The position numbers and the translations under genes are program-made. A DNA stretch of 64,000 nucleotides from Halorubrum rubrum (GTDB lineage: Archaea > Halobacteriota > Halobacteria > Halobacteriales > Haloferacaceae), in the NCBI RefSeq assembly GCF_024494685.1, contig NZ_JANHDM010000016.1:1-64000 (forward strand), given 5' to 3'. Every line of letters begins with the position of its first letter. Positions within the stretch are counted from its first letter, which is position 1. The notes beneath the pieces are model-generated. The model was not told the origin of the DNA and did no database searches. It was given only the letters and a program-made list of their open reading frames with translations. Below, piece after piece: positions 46,082 to 55,059 of this stretch.

Positions 46082-46751
46082 GAACGAGGCGGGACGAGGA
46101 TTCAGTGCCTCTGCCGAAAACCGTCCGCCTCACCGGGCCTACCGAGTGGATCGACTTGGAGTTTGTGGAGCGAGAGCGGACACTCCACGAGATCATTGGA
46201 AAAGGTATTCGTCACCACCTCGCTGAATTATCACTTTCGAATACAGTTATTCATCTTGGGGAATTGGGTGTCCAACGAAGTCGTGTTGCCGTTCACAACT
46301 GGGTACAGAAAGCCGATCTACAGCCAGCTGACGGTGAGAGTCCGGATCGCGTTGCGGTCGATCAGAAAGCGATCCGGATCAACGACGAGCAGTACTGGCT
46401 GTACGCTGCTGTCGATCCACAGACGAACAGAATCCTTCATTCGCGGCTGTTTTCGACGTATACGATCCCGATCGCACGAGAATTTCTCACTGAACTAGCT
46501 GAGAAACACGACGTCGAAGACGCACTGTTTCTCGTCGATGACGCAGACGATCTGATCGGTGGACTCTGCCGCGAAAACTACAGCTACCGCGTCGAACGAC
46601 ACGGCTTCAGAAATTCTGTCGAACACGTTTTTAGAGAAGTACAACGGCGAACCTCTTCGTTTTCAAACCGTTTCAGCCACGTCGATCCACCGACCGCGGA
46701 AACGTGGTTACAAGCCCACACCGTCTGGTGGAATCATGCTTAAGTTAACAC
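46070..46751. mobile_element. IS6-family-like insertion sequence
   Basis: The inverted ends GTGTTAAGCTAAG (46070-46082) and the complement of GTGTTAACTTAAG (46739-46751) match at 11 of 13 positions and enclose a single 212-codon transposase. The 682-bp size fits haloarchaeal IS6 elements. No 8-bp target duplication is evident. The left end provides the stop of the truncated Usp fragment. Confidence 0.8.
46105..46743 (+). CDS. IS6-family transposase
   Basis: 212 residues from a GTG start. RVAVHNWVQKAD near residue 60, then PDRVAVDQKAIRINDEQYWLY with the first Asp, ALFLVDDADDLIGG near 140 with the second, and SVEHVFREVQRRTSSFSNRF near 170 with the Glu/RR region give the IS6/IS240 DDE pattern. 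It appears intact. Confidence 0.85.
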   Translation: MPLPKTVRLTGPTEWIDLEFVERERTLHEIIGKGIRHHLAELSLSNTVIHLGELGVQRSRVAVHNWVQKADLQPADGESPDRVAVDQKAIRINDEQYWLYAAVDPQTNRILHSRLFSTYTIPIAREFLTELAEKHDVEDALFLVDDADDLIGGLCRENYSYRVERHGFRNSVEHVFREVQRRTSSFSNRFSHVDPPTAETWLQAHTVWWNHA

Positions 46752-46838
46752 GACGCCCGTTTTGATCGACGCTCTCACTTTCGGGACCTGGCTCGGTCGA
46801 ACCCGAATTAAAATCGAGAATCCCGTTTCCGTGCGTCG

Positions 46839-49553
46839 TCACGAGTCGGACGTCCCGAAGCGCCGTCGGAATTCGCGCTCTATCTGCCCGAGCACGAGGG
46901 GGAGGAGACTCATCCCGAACACCAGCAGCCACCCCTCGAAACCGATAGGGGTAGTGCTCAACGCCAGGGAGATGCCGGGCAGGTAGACTGCGCCGACGAG
47001 GATCACTGATGACAGTCCCAGCGCACCCCACACGTACAGGTTCTCCGTGACTTCGTTTCTGACGAGACCGGACGTTACGTCCCGGACGTTAAACACGTGC
47101 CAAAGCTGGGCGAAGGCTAGCGTGAGGAACGAGATCGTGACGGCCTCATCGGTGTCCATACCGCCGGGGTACATCCCACCACCGATCGCGAATGCACCGA
47201 TGACCGCGGCTGAAATCAGTACTCCGAACAGCCCCAGTTCGGTCCAGTTGGTTCGCGTCATTATCGGTTCCTCGGGATCCCGAGGTGGACGGTCCATGAT
47301 GTCACTGCTTCCACCGCAGGCACCGAGCGCGAACGCTGGAAAGATGTCGGTCACGACGTTGAGGAAGAGAATCTGTAGGGGGAGCAACGGGAGTGGGAAG
47401 CCGAGGAGCGCGGCGATCAGAATGACGAGCAGTTCGCTGACGTTACACGACATGAGATACAGGACGAACTTCCTAATGTTGCTGAAAATGATCCGTCCCT
47501 CTCTGACGGCGTGATAGATGCTCTCGAAGTTGTCGTCCTGCAGAATCATGTCCGACGCTTCCCGAGCAACTTGCGTCCCACGCTGACCCATCGCTACGCC
47601 GATGTCGGCCCGTTTGAGTGCCGGCGCGTCGTTGACACCGTCGCCAGTCATTGCAACGATAGAGCCTGCTGCCTGGTGAACGTCGATCAAATCGAGTTTG
47701 TTGGCGGGATTGACTCGCGCGAAGACGGAGGCGTTCACGAACCGGTCCCGCTCCGCCTGGGTGAGGTTTTCGACGTCGTCGAGTTCGCGGCCCTCGATGA
47801 CCTCGGTGTCGTCCGAGTCTACCAGCCCAACGCTCCGGGCGATATTTTTGGCTGTTCCCGCGTGATCACCGGTCACCATGACAACTCGCATCCCCGCGTC
47901 CTGACACCGCTGGATAGTCGGTCTGACTTCTTCGCGCGGCGGATCGATCAACCCAACGAGCCCGATCAGAGACAGATCCTCGTACGGCGATCCCGCTGTC
48001 CGATCCACGTTTTTCCGGGCGAGTCCGAGAACGCGCAACCCGTCCTCGGCCATTCGTTCGCTCTGTTCGATCCACTCGTCCTTCTCGGTCGCCGATAGCT
48101 CCCGGGAGTCCTCTCCCGTCACTACCCGAGAAGACGAGTCGATGACCTCTTCCGGGGCTCCCTTTACGGCTACCGTGTACCGTCCGTCGGAGTCGTGGTA
48201 CGTTGCCATCATCTTGACGGCCGGATCAAACGACACCTCCCAGGTTTCCGGCAGCGATTCGAGAAGGTCATCCCGGTCGAGTCCTCCCTTCATTCCGGCT
48301 ATCAGGAGGGCGACTTCCATCGGGTCGCCCGTCACGTTCACCTCGCCGTCTTCCTCGGTCACGGAGGCGTTGTTACAGAGGACACCCACTTTGAGTGCCT
48401 CTTGCATGGCGGGGTCCTGCGGCTCGTCTCGCTCTTGACCGCCGTGCTGAAACGTCCCGTCGGTGTCGAGTCCAGTCCCCGTGACCTCCACCGAGCCATT
48501 CGCCAGCTCGTAGGCGGCCACAGTCATCTTGTTCTCCGTCAACGTCCCCGTTTTGTCAGTACAGATGACTGTTGTGGAGCCGAGCGTCTCGACGGAGGCG
48601 AGGTTGCTGATGAGTGCGTTGCGGTCGGCCATCCGCCACATCCCCCTCGCCAACACGAGCGTAGCGACAATGGGGAGCCCTTCCGGCACTGTCGCAACCG
48701 CCAGCGCGATGGCCGTTTCGACCATCAGGAAGAGATCCTGTCCCCTGAGCCATCCGGACACGAGGACGATAGCCGCCACCACGAGGAGTAATGGAACGAG
48801 TTTCTGTCCCAGATCGTCTAGCTTCTCCTGGAGTGGCGTCTTCTTCTCACCTGTCTCTTGGAGCGATGCTGATATCTGTCCCAGTTCCGTGTCCGGTCCC
48901 GTGGCGACAACGACTGCTTCCGCGGTCCCGCGGGTCAGGTACGTCCCCTTGTAGAGCATGTTCTCCCGCTCGGCAAGGGGAACGTCCTCATCAAGAGGGT
49001 CGCTCGTCTTGCCGACGGGGACCGATTCGCCAGTGAGAGCCGACTCATCAACTTGGAGTCTGGACGGATCTATTACCCGCAGATCGGCCGGGACAATATC
49101 CCCAGCATCGAGAATGACAATATCTCCCGGAACCAGATCTTCTGCCGGAATTTCTTGATCGTCACCGGCTCGACGGACCCTGGTTTCGATTTCCGTCATT
49201 TCCTGCAGGCTCTCCATCGAGCGGATGGCTCGCATCTCGGTGACGAAGCCGATAGCGCCGTTTATGACCAGAACAGCGAGAACCGCGGTACCTTCGATAA
49301 CATCCCCCATCACGAACGCCGCCACGGCCGCGACTGCGAGCAGGAGGACGATGACACCCGTAAATTGGCTTATGAGAACCTCTAGCCAACGTCGTTGTTC
49401 GACTTCGTGCAGCTCGTTGGGACCGAACCGCTCTCGTCTGCGCTCGACTTCCTCTTCCGTCAGTCCCTCGTCTTTGGATACCCCGCGTTGCCCAAGAACG
49501 TCGCTCACCGACCGTGACCACGGTGGCTGACTCCCGCTCCTATCTGGCACCAT
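46839..49553 (-). CDS. Cation-transporting P-type ATPase (P2 type)
   Basis: 904 residues. An N-terminal cation-ATPase domain is followed by VPGDIVILDAGDIVPAD near residue 141, TGES near 174, the M4 motif VPEGLP (289-294), the phosphorylated Asp333 in CTDKTGTLTEN, MVTGDH near 590 and MTGDGVNDAPALKRAD near 665. There are about 10 membrane helices. The M4 PEGLP motif and overall layout fit P2A/P2B calcium or related pumps, but the M6 segment NVVTDIFPAFALG is unlike classical SERCA, so the ion is uncertain. GTTATACA on the minus strand about 55 bases upstream of the ATG is a likely promoter. It sits among mobile fragments but seems intact. Confidence 0.9.
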   Translation of the reverse strand: MVPDRSGSQPPWSRSVSDVLGQRGVSKDEGLTEEEVERRRERFGPNELHEVEQRRWLEVLISQFTGVIVLLLAVAAVAAFVMGDVIEGTAVLAVLVINGAIGFVTEMRAIRSMESLQEMTEIETRVRRAGDDQEIPAEDLVPGDIVILDAGDIVPADLRVIDPSRLQVDESALTGESVPVGKTSDPLDEDVPLAERENMLYKGTYLTRGTAEAVVVATGPDTELGQISASLQETGEKKTPLQEKLDDLGQKLVPLLLVVAAIVLVSGWLRGQDLFLMVETAIALAVATVPEGLPIVATLVLARGMWRMADRNALISNLASVETLGSTTVICTDKTGTLTENKMTVAAYELANGSVEVTGTGLDTDGTFQHGGQERDEPQDPAMQEALKVGVLCNNASVTEEDGEVNVTGDPMEVALLIAGMKGGLDRDDLLESLPETWEVSFDPAVKMMATYHDSDGRYTVAVKGAPEEVIDSSSRVVTGEDSRELSATEKDEWIEQSERMAEDGLRVLGLARKNVDRTAGSPYEDLSLIGLVGLIDPPREEVRPTIQRCQDAGMRVVMVTGDHAGTAKNIARSVGLVDSDDTEVIEGRELDDVENLTQAERDRFVNASVFARVNPANKLDLIDVHQAAGSIVAMTGDGVNDAPALKRADIGVAMGQRGTQVAREASDMILQDDNFESIYHAVREGRIIFSNIRKFVLYLMSCNVSELLVILIAALLGFPLPLLPLQILFLNVVTDIFPAFALGACGGSSDIMDRPPRDPEEPIMTRTNWTELGLFGVLISAAVIGAFAIGGGMYPGGMDTDEAVTISFLTLAFAQLWHVFNVRDVTSGLVRNEVTENLYVWGALGLSSVILVGAVYLPGISLALSTTPIGFEGWLLVFGMSLLPLVLGQIEREFRRRFGTSDS

Positions 49554-49633
49554 GGCTCAGTGAGATCCCTGATTTCCCGTCACGGAACTACTTCGAGCTT
49601 GAATCGTTGTATAACCCGTGGGTAGGTGGGTTA

Positions 49634-50017
49634 AACAGCCGCAACACGGCGTCTTCGGGATGGCGGACGTTCTTCTCGTTGCTCGAATACAAGTGTGAGC
49701 GCGAGGGGACGCACTTCGTCACGGTGGACCCGAGAGGGACGACCAAGGAGTGCGCGTCGTGCGGCGTTTCGACCGACAAGCCGTTGTGGGTCCGTGAACA
49801 CTCCTGTCCTGCCTGCGGATTTGAGGCGGACAGGGACGCGAACGCGGCGTGGAACATCCGTTCTCGCGGTCTACAAGATGTAGGAGTGGGGTACTCCGAA
49901 TCAACGCCTGTGGAGACTGCGCTCCCTGCGGACACCGATTCGGTGCCTACAAAGCGCGTCGTCGAAGCAGGAAGCCCTACCCTCAAGGAGCGAACGGCGT
50001 CAGCCGTGAGCGAGTAG
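49634..50017 (+). pseudogene. TnpB (IS200/IS605) C-terminal remnant
   Basis: From NSRNTASSGWRTFF onward the reading frame matches the last third of TnpB: WRTFFSLLEYKCEREG, VDPRGTTKECASCG, then CPACGFEADRDANAAWNI. The four cysteines form the zinc ribbon and DRDAN holds the third RuvC aspartate. The region with the first two catalytic residues and the guide-RNA-binding N-terminus is missing, so it is inactive as a nuclease. The 40 codons before 49634 in the same frame are not TnpB-like and overlap the ATPase 5' end. Confidence 0.85.
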
Positions 50018-50027
50018 GGTAGTTCAC
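49977..50027 (+). ncRNA. omega-RNA (reRNA)-like 3' end of the TnpB element
   Basis: The end of the tnpB frame and the bases after it form nested stems: CTACCCT (49977-49983) with AGGGTAG (50016-50022), and inside it ACGGC/GCCGT around GTCA (49994-50007). This is the position and general shape of the omega-RNA scaffold and right end of IS605-type elements. The right end probably lies near TTCAC (50023-50027), so the next bases would be the guide. Confidence 0.6.
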
Positions 50028-50073
50028 GAATACTGATAGCCTTGGGTACAGACGCTCCGCCACTTCTGGTTGG

Positions 50074-50457
50074 TCAAGCTGTGTCAGTCTCACTCATTGA
50101 CGGGAGCGGCGTGACCCGAAACACGTAGTCTTCGTAGGCGAGATCCAGATTCGTCGGGCTCTCGTCGTCAGTATGCTCTTGACATAAAACGGCCGTTGCT
50201 TCGACTGCGCCGTGACCTGTCTCCTCCTGATACCGTTCGAGAACTTTGAACGTCGCTGGTTTGTCGCAACCGCGACGGTGGCACCGGCGAGACGAGTCGG
50301 GGCTGCCGCTATCTTCGCGTCGAGTCTCATCGGGCACGTCTTCTGTATCGTCAGATGGTTCAACTTCTTCGGCACGGACAGGCGCTTCGGTAATCTCTCG
50401 CTGGCGTTGTTCTTCGCTAGAGGCTTGCTTTTCTCGGTCGTTTTTCGTATCTGCCAT
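50074..50457 (-). CDS. Small Cys/His-rich haloarchaeal protein
   Basis: 127 residues from ATG 50455-50457 (a start nine codons earlier is possible). Residues 1-57 are charged and probably disordered. Then C59-H60...C64 and C92...H95 (CHRRGC, LCQEH) look like a zinc-binding site, and the end, NLDLAYEDYVFRVTPLP, is a compact conserved-looking tail. I do not recognise the family. It is next to the TnpB remnant and divergent from the Usp gene. Confidence 0.65.
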   Translation of the reverse strand: MADTKNDREKQASSEEQRQREITEAPVRAEEVEPSDDTEDVPDETRREDSGSPDSSRRCHRRGCDKPATFKVLERYQEETGHGAVEATAVLCQEHTDDESPTNLDLAYEDYVFRVTPLPSMSETDTA

Positions 50458-50654
50458 TCTTCTTCTTAGGTGATCGGACGACATAATCCTGTGGCTCTCC
50501 CCGCCTCTATACAGTACACAGACAGATCATCCCCTGTGTCCATGAACTGTCATCGTTACATGGGACACAGAACGAAAGTCCCTCCACTGGATAGTTGACG
50601 CACAAACAGACCAGAGATGGGGGATTAATGCGTCTCCCATGCTGGAAGATAACA

Positions 50655-51509
50655 ATGGACATCACGCAACAGAATGAGACGCTCCTGGTGCCCGTAGCGA
50701 ACCCTGAAACCGTAGAACGATTACTCGACACCGCTATCGATATCGCTCGCGGTCAGTCGATGCGAATCGTCCTCTTACACGTGGTCGAGGTTCCCCCTCA
50801 GATTCCACTCTCCTCGGGTGACAGTCTCATCGACGACGATGGTGAAGAGGTACGACTCCTCAATGAGGCGGTCGAACAAGCCACAGACGCTGACATCCCA
50901 GTCGAATCACGAATGCGGTATGCGCGGGATGTTGCCACCGGAATCGTGGGGGCAGTCGATGTACACGACGCTGACGCTATGATCGTCGGATGGCGGGGAC
51001 GACCTCGACGGCGTGACATCATCCTGGGGAGTTTCCTCGACCGCATTCTCGGTGAAGCATCCTGTAGCGTCTTCGTCAAACGCATCCGCACACGTTCGAG
51101 GGCTATTGATTCTATCTTAGTTCCAATCGCAGATGGCCCACACTGTGAGTTGGCCGTCAAGCTCGCCGGGACGATCGCGGCACAGCACAACGCGTCCGTT
51201 CGTCTGTTTCACGTTACGCATCTCGAAGTAGATGATTCAACGCAGGCTGACACCTCAACGCTTCTTCAGGACTACGAGTCTTTCCTCGCTGAAAAAGACG
51301 TTAGCGTCGAGACATCGACCATCCAGAATGAACATGTTGCGGGCGCGATTACGGACGAAACGACAAACCACGATCTTACCATTCTCGGGACCACGCGCGA
51401 TCCGTTCCTCAAGCGAAAGCTCGTCGGGTCGGTCGCCGAAGGCGTCGGACGGGCAGCTGCCAGTTCGGTGATTTTGACGCGCAGCATCCCGAAGGACGAA
51501 GACGTCTGA
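50655..51509 (+). CDS. Tandem universal stress protein (two UspA domains)
   Basis: 284 residues. The first UspA domain spans about residues 1-145 (LLVPVANPETVERLLDTAID, ending in DAMIVGWRGRPRRRDIILGS), and the second about 153-280 (SILVPIADGPHCELAVKLAG, ending in LTILGTTRDPFLKRKLVGS). The ATP-loop glycines are altered in both halves. The ATG at 50655 is where homology starts. It may act in stress or in regulating a transporter, as Usp domains often accompany Kef- or Amt-type carriers; Kef and Usp fragments lie 5 kb away. Confidence 0.85.
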   Translation: MDITQQNETLLVPVANPETVERLLDTAIDIARGQSMRIVLLHVVEVPPQIPLSSGDSLIDDDGEEVRLLNEAVEQATDADIPVESRMRYARDVATGIVGAVDVHDADAMIVGWRGRPRRRDIILGSFLDRILGEASCSVFVKRIRTRSRAIDSILVPIADGPHCELAVKLAGTIAAQHNASVRLFHVTHLEVDDSTQADTSTLLQDYESFLAEKDVSVETSTIQNEHVAGAITDETTNHDLTILGTTRDPFLKRKLVGSVAEGVGRAAASSVILTRSIPKDEDV

Positions 51510-51597
51510 TGATACACGGAACGCCGAGGCCGATGGACCGTCACTCGGTCCCTCACGATCCGTGTCGCCCTTCATCCCCTGCTAAACGAGCGTAGCC

Positions 51598-52044
51598 TCA
51601 GCAATGATCACTCACAGTCGCGCCTCTACTCACGGCACCTGACAGCAGGTTGGATTGGTTCTGGGGCCAGCACTGTTCACCGGCGTTCTCTTTGCTTCTC
51701 CGTACGACTTCGCTCATCTCGGCGACACGCGTCGCCAGCGTCTCGGCGTCGGTCGAATCTAGGAGTTGTTCGACACGTTCGAGAACGATCGAGCGAGGAG
51801 TGCGCCTGTAGCCCGCTTCTCGCCCTTCCGATGGAGTGATTCGCTCGACGAATCCCGCATCGACGAGAACTCCGAGTCGCTTGCGGGCGGTTCTCTCGGT
51901 GGTCATGGCCTCTCTGCGACGGTTCCGACCGAGTGCGGTTCGTAGGCCCTTTTCACCACGGAGCGAACGCGCTCCTCGGGAGTGCCTCCTCTTTCCACTC
52001 CTCGCGGACGCGTTGATTTACGTCGCGGGGTGATTGTCCGTCAT
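51598..52044 (-). pseudogene. Winged-helix regulator with three frameshifts
   Basis: Reading leftward from an ATG at 52044, three frames must be joined: MTD then SPRDVNQRVREEWKEE, then PEERVRSVVKRAYEPHSVGT with VAER, then AMTTERTARKRLGVLVDAGF and VERITPSEGREAGYRR. Together they give a continuous haloarchaeal winged-helix protein, and each junction (near 52036, 51975 and 51910) is explained by one lost base. Only the last segment has its own ATG (51906). It is probably not functional, unless the 102-codon 3' part is expressed alone. Confidence 0.75.
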
Positions 52045-52361
52045 TCGTATTCCCCCGGTGTACCCCGGTATTGCCTTGTGAGCAAATACCAACTTCGGCT
52101 GTTCGGGGGCGGTTCCGGATCTGTCCCTCGTGGTCAGCGAGCAGCCGTTCGCCGACACCTCCGCGTCGGGCGTGTCGAGTGTTGATTCGTAAGCGAAGTG
52201 GTGATCTGGAGAAATCAAAACTGCGAATCTCTGGAAGACGGGACGGACGAATTCTATATTGCGATATATGATTTACTCGATCGGGCTCGAACACGGGTTC
52301 TCCCCCCGACGGTCGCCGCCGACTCCGGAACGGTTAGGAGGACGCCGACGGAGGTCCACAC
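52045..52361 (+). promoter_or_regulatory. Intergenic region with promoter and Shine-Dalgarno of the MBL gene
   Basis: 317 bases without a gene. CTATATTGCGATATATG around 52253-52269 is an AT-rich promoter-like stretch about 100 bases before the next ATG, and GGAGGT at 52350-52355 is a Shine-Dalgarno six bases before it. The local composition changes here from low to core-like GC, so this marks the right edge of the first accessory zone. Confidence 0.5.
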
Positions 52362-53195
52362 ATGACGAGTTCCGACTGGAGCGACTGGCTGCCGCGCGCG
52401 GTCGCGGAGGCCGACCCGGAGACCGTATCGCTGTGGTACCTCGGCTGTAACGGCTTCGCGATCAAGGGTCGTGACGGCACGGTTCTCTGGATCGACCCGT
52501 ACGTGGGCACCGGCGACCCGCCGCGGACCGTCCGGATGATCCCGGTGCCGTTCGACCCCACGGACGTCGAGACCGCGGACGCGGTGTTCGCCACCCACGA
52601 GCACACCGACCACGTCCACGGTCCCTCACAGGCCCCGATCCTCGCGAACACGGAGTGTGAGTTCCTCGCCCCGGACGACTCGCTGTCTGTCGCCCGCGAA
52701 GAAGAGGCTTGGACCGACGAGTGGGACGTCGACGACGACCAGTTCACCGAGGTACACGAGGGCGACGAGTTCCGGATCGGCGAGTTCACCGTCCACGTCG
52801 TCGAAACGTACGACGCGGACGCAACCCACCCGGTCGGCTACGTGATCGACCACCCGACGGGGACGGTGTTCCACGCCGGCGACAGCAAACCCTCGTCGAC
52901 GTTCCCGGCGCTCGCCGAGGAGTACGACATCGACCTCGGGATCCTGGCGTTCGGATCGATCGGAGCGATCCCCGACAAGGAGACCGGCGAACCGGTTCGA
53001 ACCAAGTGGTACAGTGACGAGAACGAAGTGATCGAGGCCGCGAGCGCGCTGGAGATCGACCGGCTCGTCCCCACCCACTGGGACATGTGGAAAGGACTCA
53101 CCGCGGACCCGACGGCGCTTCACGAGCACGCCCGCAGTTTCGAGTACCCGAAGCGGCTGGAGATCGTCGAGATCGGTGACCGGATGGAGCTGTAG
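52362..53195 (+). CDS. MBL-fold metal-dependent hydrolase (UlaG-like)
   Basis: 277 residues. THEHTDHVHG near residue 78 is the HxHxDH zinc motif, HAGDSKPSS near 172 gives a further metal ligand and PTHWDMWKG near 232 the last histidine. The layout, with an N-terminal WYLGCNGFAIKG and early HxHxDH, fits the L-ascorbate-6-phosphate lactonase (UlaG) branch of the metallo-beta-lactamase fold. Substrate unknown. Confidence 0.87.
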   Translation: MTSSDWSDWLPRAVAEADPETVSLWYLGCNGFAIKGRDGTVLWIDPYVGTGDPPRTVRMIPVPFDPTDVETADAVFATHEHTDHVHGPSQAPILANTECEFLAPDDSLSVAREEEAWTDEWDVDDDQFTEVHEGDEFRIGEFTVHVVETYDADATHPVGYVIDHPTGTVFHAGDSKPSSTFPALAEEYDIDLGILAFGSIGAIPDKETGEPVRTKWYSDENEVIEAASALEIDRLVPTHWDMWKGLTADPTALHEHARSFEYPKRLEIVEIGDRMEL

Positions 53196-53257
53196 GCGGG
53201 CGTCGTCGCCGCCACGGGCCGGGATCAGTTATCACGCCTGAGAGGTCGCCCGTGGAA

Positions 53258-53263
53258 TTTAAG
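53258..53263 (+). promoter_or_regulatory. TATA box for the coiled-coil gene
   Basis: TTTAAG lies 24-29 bases before the ATG at 53287, as in leaderless haloarchaeal genes. Confidence 0.55.
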
Positions 53264-53286
53264 CCCTGGCTTGCGGAGGGTAGCGT

Positions 53287-55011
53287 ATGAACGAACGGAC
53301 GGCTGAAGCGACGACGACCGTCGAGGAGGACGGCGTTCGCGTCGAGAAGTCCTTCACCGACGACGCGTTTCCGGTACCCGCAGTGACCTTCGATCTCTCC
53401 TCCCGCCGCGAGGACGCGGTCCGGGTGCGGGTCGTCGACCGAATTCCCGAGGAGTTCCCGATGGACCGGGTCGGGTTCCATCCCGACTACGAGAGCGAGA
53501 ACTGGACGGCCTACAAGGACCACCGGGTGGAGTTCGAGCGGGTCTTAGAGCCCGGCGAGTCCGTCGAGACGGTGTTCGGGATCCGCGACGACGATCCCGA
53601 TCTGGAGGGGTTCCTCCGAACCCCCGTCATCGAGCACGTCCCCGTCGACGAGGAGATCGGTGACGTCCTCGGAACCGGCGAGACCGACGCGGTCCGGGAG
53701 GTGCTTTCCGGGGACCGCGCGACGCTGCCGGGAATGGAGGACGCGCCCGCCGAGAGCCACCCGACGAGCGGGGAAGACGCCGAGGCGGACGAGGATCCAC
53801 TTCTCGGCGATCCGGCGGTCGAAACGGACGCAGCAGACGACGTGGCGTCCGCCGAAGACGGCCCGGAATCAACCCAGGACGACGCGGCGGACGGCATCGA
53901 GACGGGTCGGGAACCACGGACCGTCGCCGCCGAGACGACCGCAGCGGTCACTCGCCGCGAGGACGCATCGAAGACGAAATCGGCCGAAGATCGAGAGACT
54001 GACGAGGACCACGAAGACGACGGCGTCACGCCCGAAGTCGACACGGGATCCGACGGTTCGGGTTCGGGAGCCGACATCGATCCGGACGCGGGACCCGACG
54101 TCGACGCGGTCTCGGCGTCCTCCGAGGCAGGGGTCGCGGCCGCGCTCGCGGAGGAGATCCGGGCGGGAGCGGTCGACGAGGACGACATGGAGGTCCTGCG
54201 GTCGGAGCTCGACCTGGGCGTCCCCAGGAGCGTCGACGTCCGGATCAACAGGCTTCAATCGAGCGTCGCCGACATCGAGGCATACGCCGACGCGCTCGCC
54301 GAGTTCATCGACGAGGAAGGGACCGCGAGGGAGATCCTCGACGGCCTCGACGCTCGCGTCGAGGACCTCGAAGCCACGGTGGACGACGTCGACACCCGGA
54401 TCACGGCGGGCGAACGGGCACACGGCGAGCTGGTCGACGACGTCCGGACGGTCGAGACGACGGTCGACGAGGTGGAAACGTCCGTCGAGACGGTCGAGTC
54501 GAAGACTGGCGACCTCGCGGAGATCGTCGAGGACGTCGAAACCGACGTCACGACCGTTCGCGGGGATATCGACGAGGTCGAGACGACGGTCGAGGATCTC
54601 GACGACACCGTTTCGGCCGTTCAGGCGACGACCCACGGGCTCGAGGAGACCGTGGAGGGCATCGCCGGGGACGTGACCGCGCTCGAGGCCGACCTCGCCG
54701 GGCTCGACGACGCGCTCGACGACGTCGACGACGACGTCGAGACCCTCTACGAGGAGGTCGACGACGCCGCAGCGGGAGTCGAACGGACGGACGGGCGGAT
54801 CGACGACGTGGAAGAGCGGATCGGCCGGTTCGACGAGGAGTTCGACGACCTGTGGGATGACCTCGCGGAGGTCGATTCCCGGTTGACCGACATCGAGGGG
54901 CGGCTCGGGGACGACTTCGAGGACGTCGAGGCCGAGTTGGAGACGATACACGACCACCTCGAGGAGCTCGAGGCCTTCCGGAAGCGACTCAACGAGGCGT
55001 TCGGACCGTAG
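53287..55011 (+). CDS. Long coiled-coil protein with N-terminal globular domain
   Basis: 574 residues, not assigned to a family. Residues 1-135 form a beta-rich domain (VRVRVVDRIPEEFPMDRVGF, FERVLEPGESVETVFGI). Residues 136-275 are a highly acidic Asp/Glu/Ser/Thr linker, probably disordered. Residues 285-574 are a long coiled coil with heptads in T/VETTVDEVETSVETVES style and no charge breaks. There is no membrane segment or signal peptide, so it is cytoplasmic. The architecture suggests a structural, tethering or scaffold role, but no function can be given. Confidence 0.8.
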   Translation: MNERTAEATTTVEEDGVRVEKSFTDDAFPVPAVTFDLSSRREDAVRVRVVDRIPEEFPMDRVGFHPDYESENWTAYKDHRVEFERVLEPGESVETVFGIRDDDPDLEGFLRTPVIEHVPVDEEIGDVLGTGETDAVREVLSGDRATLPGMEDAPAESHPTSGEDAEADEDPLLGDPAVETDAADDVASAEDGPESTQDDAADGIETGREPRTVAAETTAAVTRREDASKTKSAEDRETDEDHEDDGVTPEVDTGSDGSGSGADIDPDAGPDVDAVSASSEAGVAAALAEEIRAGAVDEDDMEVLRSELDLGVPRSVDVRINRLQSSVADIEAYADALAEFIDEEGTAREILDGLDARVEDLEATVDDVDTRITAGERAHGELVDDVRTVETTVDEVETSVETVESKTGDLAEIVEDVETDVTTVRGDIDEVETTVEDLDDTVSAVQATTHGLEETVEGIAGDVTALEADLAGLDDALDDVDDDVETLYEEVDDAAAGVERTDGRIDDVEERIGRFDEEFDDLWDDLAEVDSRLTDIEGRLGDDFEDVEAELETIHDHLEELEAFRKRLNEAFGP

Positions 55012-55059
55012 TCGGTCGAAAGCGCAACCCGTTTCAGCCGCGGTGCCCCATCACGGACA

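Noticed and set aside
49000-49640. A TnpA (Y1 transposase) partner for the TnpB remnant
   Set aside because: The sequence upstream is the 5' end of the P-type ATPase; no tnpA motif (HUH) is present.
50028-50073. Assigning a definite target to the putative TnpB guide
   Set aside because: No similar sequence elsewhere in the window could be matched by eye; it needs a genome-wide search.
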